From NCBI GenBank assembly GCA_000145985.1, contig CP002098.1:62001-126000 (forward strand): a stretch of DNA of 64,000 nt. Direction: 5' to 3'. The position numbers were made by a program, and so were the translations under genes. Below the pieces are notes generated by a model. That model was not told the origin of the DNA, did no database searches, and saw only the letters and a program-made list of their open reading frames with translations. Source of the stretch: Ignisphaera aggregans DSM 17230 (GTDB lineage: Archaea; Thermoproteota; Thermoprotei_A; Sulfolobales; Ignisphaeraceae). Positions 57,500-64,000 of this stretch are shown here, piece after piece. Numbering within the stretch: the stretch's first letter is position 1; each line of letters begins with the position of its first letter.

Positions 57500-58522
57500 T
57501 CAACCAATTTTACTCTCAAGACTTATATATCTAATTAGAGGAGCACCCTTTGGAATCCAACTAGGTGGTCTTATAGGCCATCTGAGAATTAAAGGTCTTT
57601 TTGGAACTCCTATTGTACTTCCTTGTACCATTATCCACATAGACTTTACTATTCCATAATGTGGGAATCCTCCTGATGGAGTTATTTCTTCACCTTTGTC
57701 TCCCATTGCCAAAATTCGTTTGTTATACTCAGTTCTTCTATGAAATCCCATCTGACCTGCTTGAGGAGTTTCTGACATAGCACCTATTGTAGGACTTCTA
57801 CTTCCAATCCTTCTACTTCCCTTTCTATGTTTATGCCATCTTGGCAACTCCTTTACTCCAAACCTCTTTATAACGCCTTGGAAACCTTTACCCTTTGTAA
57901 CACCAATTATATCAATAAACTGTCCTACATTAAATACCTGGTTTATATGGATAGGCTTCCCTAAAACTTCATAAGCATATTTAAATCGTTCATTAATAGA
58001 ACTACCACCAATAGCTATTTCTGCAATGTCTGGAACCTTCTTACTTAATCCTCCTACATTCTTAGGATTTGTAGCTACAATAATGCTAACACGTTTAATT
58101 ATATCTATGTTTCGCTCTATCATTTCAATTCTCTTTTCAATATCCCTTGTAGGATTATATGTTACAACTCTTCTCCAAATTTCTAACTCTTTTGGAGGTT
58201 CAATCCATATATCTGTAAATACTTTTAGATAGCCTAGAGAATCTTTAGTATATGTGCGAAGAGCTATGGGTATAATTGGAGGGGTTTCTATTATTGTTAC
58301 TGGCATAAATATTTCTTTTCCTTCGGTAGGACTTCCAGGTCTATCATCAATCATTATTACATGAGTCATACCAACCTTGTATCCTATGAAACCCAGTGGT
58401 AAAGGTTTGTCAAGGGAAATCTCAGGCCAACTTTTAACCGTCGGTATAATCTCACTTGCTCTTTTTCTAGGTCTTAAACCAAGGCTGCCCCTTTTAGGGG
58501 CATGAGTTTTTCTATGAGCCAT
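57500..58522 (-). CDS. rpl3: 50S ribosomal protein L3
   Basis: 340 residues. N-terminal AHRKTHAPKRGSLGLRPRKR, GVTKGKGFQGVIKRFGVKELP, and the W-finger region HRKGSRRIGSRSPTIGAMSE are typical. GGAGGTTGA lies in front of the ATG. First confident gene of the ribosomal cluster L3-L4-L23-S19-L2. Confidence 0.98.
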   Translation of the reverse strand: MAHRKTHAPKRGSLGLRPRKRASEIIPTVKSWPEISLDKPLPLGFIGYKVGMTHVIMIDDRPGSPTEGKEIFMPVTIIETPPIIPIALRTYTKDSLGYLKVFTDIWIEPPKELEIWRRVVTYNPTRDIEKRIEMIERNIDIIKRVSIIVATNPKNVGGLSKKVPDIAEIAIGGSSINERFKYAYEVLGKPIHINQVFNVGQFIDIIGVTKGKGFQGVIKRFGVKELPRWHKHRKGSRRIGSRSPTIGAMSETPQAGQMGFHRRTEYNKRILAMGDKGEEITPSGGFPHYGIVKSMWIMVQGSTIGVPKRPLILRWPIRPPSWIPKGAPLIRYISLESKIG

Positions 58523-58572
58523 GATTAATCAACCTCCGAACATTTTAGCGTATGGTTCATGGATTACCCATT

Positions 58573-58671
58573 TTATTTCTTCTCAGTTTTTTGGGCTTTT
58601 CGAGTCTTGCCTCTTTCTTCCTCTGCACTACTTTTTATCATGAAAAGAGTTGTTTTTTGCCTACCACCCAT
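58573..58671 (-). CDS. 32-residue basic ORF, S25e N-terminus-like
   Basis: Starts MGGRQKTTLFMIK and ends KTRKAQKTEKK. The MGG start followed by Thr/Leu and a charged Lys/Glu helix is like the N-terminal arm of crenarchaeal S25e, but the winged-helix body is absent. It may be a leader peptide, a remnant, or chance. It is 50 bases upstream of L3 on the same strand. Confidence 0.25.
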   Translation of the reverse strand: MGGRQKTTLFMIKSSAEEERGKTRKAQKTEKK

Positions 58672-58915
58672 TTCTATTGTACCTCATAATTGTATATATT
58701 TAGATGCTGTGGAATTGTAATTTATTGCTAAAAGTAGTGTAATGTAAGAGCTTAAAAGCATATTACATAATAGTTCTATTCGCCTCGAAGCATTCATGTA
58801 AAATTATTCAGCATGTTTATCACCTATAGTAGATAAAATATTTATTAGCACGAGATTGAGTTATCTGTGGTTAGCACTACTACAGTATTAATTCGTTAAC
58901 CAGCTGTGAGAATCT

Positions 58916-59191
58916 ATGTCTAGAACATTACGTCAAAAGTATATCAATGTATTTATAATGTTGGGAGATAGTTCATATCTAAGTGATATAAGGGAAATAC
59001 TTGATAACATCTGTAGTACTGTTTCATGTAATTATGAAATAAAACAAAGTATTGTCATTGATAGATTTTATTACATTAGGATAAAGGTCGATAATAGTAT
59101 CCATGATATAAAACAGAAAATAGAGAAAAGCTTAGGTGAATTTTCAGATAAAGTCTCCTGGTTTAAAGTAGAGCTAATTGAGGTCAAATAA
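58916..59191 (+). CDS. small unknown protein
   Basis: 91 residues. Ferredoxin-like alternation of strands and helices (INVFIMLGDSSYLSDIREIL, then YYIRIKVDNSIHDIKQKIE). No motif recognised. It is convergent with the Ced-like operon. Confidence 0.5.
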   Translation: MSRTLRQKYINVFIMLGDSSYLSDIREILDNICSTVSCNYEIKQSIVIDRFYYIRIKVDNSIHDIKQKIEKSLGEFSDKVSWFKVELIEVK

Positions 59192-59240
59192 TAGTTATTT
59201 GTTATAGAGCTAAAATTTAGATAAGCTAAGTAATATAATA

Positions 59241-59426
59241 CTATGACTCAGGGATTGATTCAATAATTCTCCTTTTAATAATTATGTATGTTAATATGAC
59301 GGAGAAAATTAATGAGGCTATGATGGAAGCTGTATATTCAGATTTATAGTATATAATCAATGTTAATGCTATGCACAAGAGAACTATATTGTATATTACT
59401 AACCTGTATTTTAATGGAATATACAT
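59241..59426 (-). CDS. small two-TM protein, third gene of the Ced-like operon
   Basis: 61 residues with two hydrophobic helices (VIYNIVLLCIALTLIIYY and IIASLIFSVILTYIII) and a short charged tail. It starts one base after the cedA-like stop, so it is surely co-transcribed. Its position and size fit CedA2, a small membrane subunit of the crenarchaeal DNA import system; sequence alone is too simple to prove it. Confidence 0.55.
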   Translation of the reverse strand: MYIPLKYRLVIYNIVLLCIALTLIIYYKSEYTASIIASLIFSVILTYIIIKRRIIESIPES

Positions 59427-59427
59427 T

Positions 59428-60813
59428 CTATATTATCACCCTCAACCTACTACTTCCACCTATAAGTTTTGATAAACCTAAAGATATTGATAGGAGTAAG
59501 GATAAGTATAAGGGAGCACCTATTATATCTATGTATAGAATTCTTGAGAACTCATCAAAAATGTTTAGAAATGAGTTATCATATAGATGCATACTGTTCA
59601 TTATACTATAATAAATTATGGAATCACTAGGTTCAACCTTTTTCGATGAATCATAATTTAGCTCTATATCTATAGTATGAGTTCCTGGAGCTAAATTAAC
59701 TACATATGTATTGCCAAATACATCATACCATTTCCATTGGTACTTAAGGTAATCAGAAATTTTGTTCAGAATACTATTATCTATTACCATCTTTGTAATA
59801 GAATATGCTTCTGAGATAGAGATATATATTTCTAGATCTATATCCGTATCAACTTTCATACTAATTCTGTTATTAGTAAATGAGTATATATCAACATTAT
59901 TTGGTTTTGGATATACATGTAATGTTATTCCATCTCTATATGCAAGAACTCCATATGCCTTTGTCTTAATAGTACATATGCCAAATGTCGAAGAAGAGTC
60001 TTGACATAGCAGTGAAATGGACGTATTAGAAATATTGGTATAGAATTGATGTCCAGATGCATCAAAATATAGCGATATCGTATCATTCAATGTATTTGGA
60101 AATAAGTTAATTAATGAATAACCATAGGTTAATGGGATAGGACCTATATATGTTCCATCCTTTAACTCTATACCAATATACCCATCTAGGATAGGCTCAT
60201 CAAAAGCATTGACGATATAAACCTGTGTAATTGGTGAAGTAAATCTAAGTTGGTATGGGGAGAAAAGTATGGATAAGAATGAATAGTATAGTGGTAGACC
60301 TATATAGAATACTAATGCAAAAGAGAGGAGAAAGGCACCACCATTTCTAGCAATTCTAAATGGTATAGACATAAATGCTATACCTAATGATGTTAGAAGC
60401 CAAAGGCTTTTATAAATAAATACAGAGAGTATATATATAGCAATTAGGGCGTAGAGAGATATTGATAATACATTTACACTCATTCTAATGATTCTAGCAA
60501 CACCAGGGAGTACTAATCTTATATATGAGGCTAGGCTATCTAAACCTATAATTATAATTGATCTAAGAGCTATATTGCTCCTAACTGTATCAATAAATAT
60601 ACTCCAATTTCCTCCCAACATGTACTGTATAAATTTAGCTATATTTATTATTACATCTATTGAAAGTGCTAATGAAGCTATAAAGAATGCATCTACAATT
60701 AATTTAGGAGCCCATCGCTTTAAACCTGTTAATGGTATTGGCAATGCATATATGAGAGCTCCTAAATAGAAGTTTAGTATAGAGAGATAGTAGGCTATTA
60801 GTAATAGATACAC
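59428..60813 (-). CDS. CedA-like polytopic membrane protein
   Basis: 461 residues from a GTG with GGTG 8 bases before it. TM helices cluster in residues 1-190; LKRWAPKLIVDAFFIASLAL and LGIAFMSIPFRIARNGGAFL are conserved-looking and recall VirB6-type channel proteins. A beta-rich domain of about 230 residues outside the membrane follows, then a final TM helix (GAPLYLSLLLSISLGLSKLI). Crenarchaeal CedA, the pore of the Ced DNA import system, has this general plan, but its usual form is shorter. Identification is by operon layout and topology. Confidence 0.55.
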   Translation of the reverse strand: MYLLLIAYYLSILNFYLGALIYALPIPLTGLKRWAPKLIVDAFFIASLALSIDVIINIAKFIQYMLGGNWSIFIDTVRSNIALRSIIIIGLDSLASYIRLVLPGVARIIRMSVNVLSISLYALIAIYILSVFIYKSLWLLTSLGIAFMSIPFRIARNGGAFLLSFALVFYIGLPLYYSFLSILFSPYQLRFTSPITQVYIVNAFDEPILDGYIGIELKDGTYIGPIPLTYGYSLINLFPNTLNDTISLYFDASGHQFYTNISNTSISLLCQDSSSTFGICTIKTKAYGVLAYRDGITLHVYPKPNNVDIYSFTNNRISMKVDTDIDLEIYISISEAYSITKMVIDNSILNKISDYLKYQWKWYDVFGNTYVVNLAPGTHTIDIELNYDSSKKVEPSDSIIYYSIMNSMHLYDNSFLNIFDEFSRILYIDIIGAPLYLSLLLSISLGLSKLIGGSSRLRVII

Positions 60814-60834
60814 TTATCATACACCAGTGATATG

Positions 60835-61107
60835 CTATGGTAGTTGTGGTATTGGGGGTTGTGGATAGACATTACCTAAAAATGATGAAATATAGGTTAT
60901 TAACCAGAATATAGAGGTTCCAATTGCAAGCCAAAAAGCCCCCCATACAGCATCTTCAACTAGGCTTTGTCCTACTCTTCTAGCTTTACCCATTGGTATA
61001 GGTGATCCCTTGATAGCCCATCCTATGATCCATGTAAGTAAGAAGAGTAGCCAAGAGATAATTACAGTTTTTGTTATAAGATCCTTTATCAAGTCAACTA
61101 TATCCAT
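60835..61107 (-). CDS. CedA1-like small two-TM pilin candidate
   Basis: 90 residues. Two hydrophobic helices (VIISWLLFLLTWIIGWAIKG and WGAFWLAIGTSIFWLITYIS) are joined by a short basic loop (PMGKARRVGQ), and the tail is proline-rich. This matches the helix-loop-helix plan of CedA1, the VirB2/TrbC-like pilin of the Ced DNA import pilus. GGTGG lies before the ATG. First gene of the three-gene run. Confidence 0.55.
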   Translation of the reverse strand: MDIVDLIKDLITKTVIISWLLFLLTWIIGWAIKGSPIPMGKARRVGQSLVEDAVWGAFWLAIGTSIFWLITYISSFLGNVYPQPPIPQLP

Positions 61108-61257
61108 AACTTTTCCACCAAAATATATTCGGCTTAAAAAATGTTGTAAACAAAATAACTATCACCAATTATATATTATTTGTTATAAGCAAAATTCAAG
61201 ATAAACTAAATGTTATTCTATTGACTCTTTCCTATATAAATTGGTAATTAAAATGTT

Positions 61258-64000
61258 TTATGTCCAGTATTGCGATGTTCTAAGATATATTTTCTCTTGC
61301 TCTACTATATTCATTATTAAATCATTTAGATCTTTTGATCTTGCTAAAATCTTCTTTGCATACTCTATCCCTATTCCTCTTCCTTGTAATGCAATTATAA
61401 AGGCAAGCCCATTTTCCATAATCATATTTATTATCTTACGATGTTTTTCAACTATATGTCTTTCTTCCTCCTTTAGTTCTAAACCTTTTTTAATCTTATT
61501 TAGTATTTCTTTAATCTTATTTGGCTTTTCTTCTTCATTAACTATTGTTATTGCCCTTGATCCACACTGTGGACATGTAATGTAACATTTAAATACATCG
61601 CTACACTTACTTAAGGTATCTTTTATATTTATCTCCCATATGTTATAACACAGAGAGCACATTAGCTTGACATTTCTTTCAAGTAGTCTCCTTCTTGCTA
61701 ATTCTATTAATACATCTTTAGGTAATAATGAAGACTTTATAATACTACCAAATGTTCCGAGTGATGAAAGCTCTACTAGATATGGTGATGGATTTAAAGA
61801 TTTGATTATTCTTATTCTCTTCCCTATTAAGCTTTTCAGATATTTGATTACTTCATCAATGTCTATATTATCTGTTAGTATTTCTCTAAGGGTTTCTTCG
61901 ACAACTAAATCTATATGCATAAGTCCTTCAAACATTCTTTTAATTTCACTAGCATCAGCATCTTTACTGATTATACCAAATTTTCTTGCAACTTCAATTA
62001 ATTTCCATTTGAAGATATGGGTGTTCTTAATTTCTTTGAATAAGATTTCTTTTATTATATCTTCATTTTTTGCTAAATATATTAGTTTTTTCAGCATAGC
62101 TGATAATGATTCTGATGTTAAAATACCATTTATGAGAATTATAGATCCAAGTTGATGTGATTTATATGAGGTAGAAAGACCTAGAAGCTGTTTTATTATT
62201 GCTGAAACTAGTAGTGAAAAAGCTTCTGAGGCTCTGGTTCCTAGGCAATGGTAGAAACCTATTATTGTCTGATTTAATGAATTTATATATGAGATTTCTA
62301 CTGTTAGTTGAGAATCTGATGGATGAATTCTACATATTTTATCCCTGTATTTCTCTAAAAAAGTTCTAACTTCATTATTAATAGAATAGAAATTATATAG
62401 ATTATCAAGACATTTATCATTAATGCAATTACAAAATCTTCTAATAAATGCACAAGTTTCTCTTGCTACATTTCTATAAACAGGAATATTTTCGCCTACC
62501 CATTTTGGTAAGGTTATAGATTCTGAAGATTCTGGAGGTGAGAGCCATACTATTCTTCTCTCTAGATCAATATTAGCGATATTCCATACCTTTCCGCCTA
62601 AAACAATAGTATCACCTATATTACATGTAACTACAAAATCCTCATCAAGTGTCCCAATAATTTTGTCATCAATTATTGATTTTGCATGGAAATGGGTAGT
62701 ATCTGGTATCATATTAGTTGTCAAATAGTATATATAACCCTTTTTAGTAACCTCACAATAATTCTCACTGCATTTTAACATACCTATGCTGTTTAGAAGA
62801 TTTATAATCTTCTCTATCTTTTCTATCTCTATATTGTTGTAAGGCTGTACTGATGAAATTATATTCCATATCTCTATAGGATTTATCTTCTCATATTCTA
62901 TTGCTATACCGATTATTTGATGGGCTAATACATCAAGAGAATTATAGTGAAGATCTAAAGGTTCTAATATTCTATTTCTAGTTCTTCGAGCAATAACAAT
63001 GGATTCTAAGAGTTCTGTAACTATTGGAGGAACAACTATAATGCCTTTGGATACTAGGTCTTCTCTATGACCAGATCTTCCAACTCTTTGTATTAATTTT
63101 ATAGCTTGTCGAGGAGATAGATACTGAATTACAAGGTCTACAGTTCCTATATCTATGCCTAGCTCTAGACTCGATGTTGATACGACTAATTTTATATCTC
63201 CATGTTTAAACTTCTCTTCAATTAACTCTCTTATATTCCTTGATAAAGATCCATGATGTAATCCAATTTTATTCATAGAGTTGCTTTGCTGTGAAGCTAG
63301 ATAAAATCCTAATTCTTCGGCACTGACCCTAGTATTTGTGAATACCAGTATCTGTCTATACATATTACTATTTGCAATATTATTTATAACATTGGCAACA
63401 TCTGTTATATCAAAAATACCATTTTCATATGTTGTAGAACTCATTTTCACATCTATATCGTATACCTTACTTGAGGCTCTAGCAATTATAATTTCATATT
63501 TATGATTTCCAAAGAAATATCTTGAAATTCTATCTAGAGCTTCTAAAGGTGAAGATATTGCTATTCTTCTTACATGTCTATTTAATTTTTTATCAATTCT
63601 TTCCAATAGCAGAATGAGCTCAACACCACGCTCTGATGATATAATCTCTTGTAGTTCATCTACTATTATCGTCTTTAAATTTTTTAAAAAATCAGTGAAT
63701 TCTTGACGTACTAGCAACACTTGTAAGCTTTCAGGAGTTGTAACTAAGATATTTGGAGGTGATTTAAGAATCTTTTTTCTATTACTTTGTGAGGTATCTC
63801 CATGCCATACATCAACATATAATTTCAATATTTCTCCAATACTAGCCAATCTTCTAGTTATATCTCTATTCAATGCACGGAGTGGTGTTATATATAAAAT
63901 TGATATAGGTGCAAGATTATCAATAAACTTTGCAATAGATGGTATAACAGCTGCTTCAGTTTTTCCACTACCTGTGGGAGCTGAAATCAATATATCATTA
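61258..64000 (-). CDS. lhr: Lhr-type superfamily 2 helicase, 5' end outside the window
   Basis: At least 914 residues; the frame is still open at the window edge, just before Walker A (LISAPTGSGKTEAA). DEAD-like box reads DELQEI in place of DEVH/DELH. Other motifs are TPLRALNRD, TTPESLQVLL, FTNTRVSAEELGFYL and QRVGRSGHR. The C-terminal part has zinc-binding CSLC...CPQC cysteines and a helix-hairpin-like end (LQGRGIGIEYAKKIL). Lhr proteins unwind DNA and RNA-DNA duplexes in repair. The gap to the Ced-like operon is 150 bases. Confidence 0.92.
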   Translation of the reverse strand, partial: NDILISAPTGSGKTEAAVIPSIAKFIDNLAPISILYITPLRALNRDITRRLASIGEILKLYVDVWHGDTSQSNRKKILKSPPNILVTTPESLQVLLVRQEFTDFLKNLKTIIVDELQEIISSERGVELILLLERIDKKLNRHVRRIAISSPLEALDRISRYFFGNHKYEIIIARASSKVYDIDVKMSSTTYENGIFDITDVANVINNIANSNMYRQILVFTNTRVSAEELGFYLASQQSNSMNKIGLHHGSLSRNIRELIEEKFKHGDIKLVVSTSSLELGIDIGTVDLVIQYLSPRQAIKLIQRVGRSGHREDLVSKGIIVVPPIVTELLESIVIARRTRNRILEPLDLHYNSLDVLAHQIIGIAIEYEKINPIEIWNIISSVQPYNNIEIEKIEKIINLLNSIGMLKCSENYCEVTKKGYIYYLTTNMIPDTTHFHAKSIIDDKIIGTLDEDFVVTCNIGDTIVLGGKVWNIANIDLERRIVWLSPPESSESITLPKWVGENIPVYRNVARETCAFIRRFCNCINDKCLDNLYNFYSINNEVRTFLEKYRDKICRIHPSDSQLTVEISYINSLNQTIIGFYHCLGTRASEAFSLLVSAIIKQLLGLSTSYKSHQLGSIILINGILTSESLSAMLKKLIYLAKNEDIIKEILFKEIKNTHIFKWKLIEVARKFGIISKDADASEIKRMFEGLMHIDLVVEETLREILTDNIDIDEVIKYLKSLIGKRIRIIKSLNPSPYLVELSSLGTFGSIIKSSLLPKDVLIELARRRLLERNVKLMCSLCYNIWEINIKDTLSKCSDVFKCYITCPQCGSRAITIVNEEEKPNKIKEILNKIKKGLELKEEERHIVEKHRKIINMIMENGLAFIIALQGRGIGIEYAKKILARSKDLNDLIMNIVEQEKIYLRTSQYWT

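Noticed and set aside
58026-58232. Plus-strand frame inside L3
   Set aside because: It is a shadow of the L3 gene on the other strand.

Overview
This window looks like chromosomal DNA of a hyperthermophilic crenarchaeote, closest in character to the Desulfurococcales/Ignisphaera type. That is an inference from gene content: crenarchaeal L13e, L40e and S17e ribosomal proteins, an Rpo8-like RNA polymerase subunit, a PINA-Hjc pair, bifunctional FBP aldolase/phosphatase, AglB, PAN, tRNA genes with introns, AT-rich intergenic DNA and TATA plus GGTG/GGAGG start signals. No species can be named with confidence.

Layout. 0-0.5 kb: tRNA-Phe and tRNA-Cys (both with introns) and tRNA-Val. 0.6-11 kb: translation and repair genes (L40e, a NusA-like KH protein, AspRS, Pth2-TruD, a zinc ribbon-aEF1B-wHTH-FEN1 run), ornithine carbamoyltransferase, and small unknown genes. 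11-20 kb: SAM decarboxylase, PINA-Hjc (Holliday junction processing), L13e, a TtuA-like tRNA thiolase, DUF211, a candidate C/D sRNA, Hsp20 and ZPR1. 20-35 kb: AglB, Rpo8-like, Lsm plus archaeosine TGT, a PAN-PUA-PAC2 operon facing an aMBF1-HflX-Trm56-TFE-cytosine methyltransferase operon, and a B12/radical SAM enzyme. 35-45 kb: a decayed stretch, tRNA-Leu, a HerA-like ATPase, thermosome, S17e, a MoaD/ubiquitin-like protein overlapping Cgi121, a 27-residue Glu/Trp peptide, ABCE1, FBP aldolase/phosphatase and TIM.

45.1-53.4 kb is an accessory island. It lies between tRNA-Arg(CCG) and tRNA-Gln(TTG), the only tRNA genes here with an encoded CCA. It holds a tyrosine integrase gene broken by two frameshifts, an eight-TM protein, a 1030-residue surface protein with a Thr-rich stalk, and small membrane proteins. 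53.5-64 kb: a second candidate C/D sRNA just after tRNA-Gln, a secretion/pilus ATPase, a short ribosomal cluster L3-L4-L23-S19-L2, a three-gene membrane operon that resembles the crenarchaeal Ced DNA-import system, and an Lhr-type helicase cut by the window end.

The strongest candidates for something undescribed are: the E/W-only micropeptide upstream of ABCE1; a ubiquitin-like protein with 14 residues after its diglycine; two gene pairs (L40e/nucleotidyltransferase and Lsm/TGT) in which the downstream gene follows a TAG in the same frame and has no visible start codon; a truD gene split by one in-frame TGA; and the tRNA-Gln/sRNA tandem. All functional statements rest on motif recognition by eye; no database search was run.
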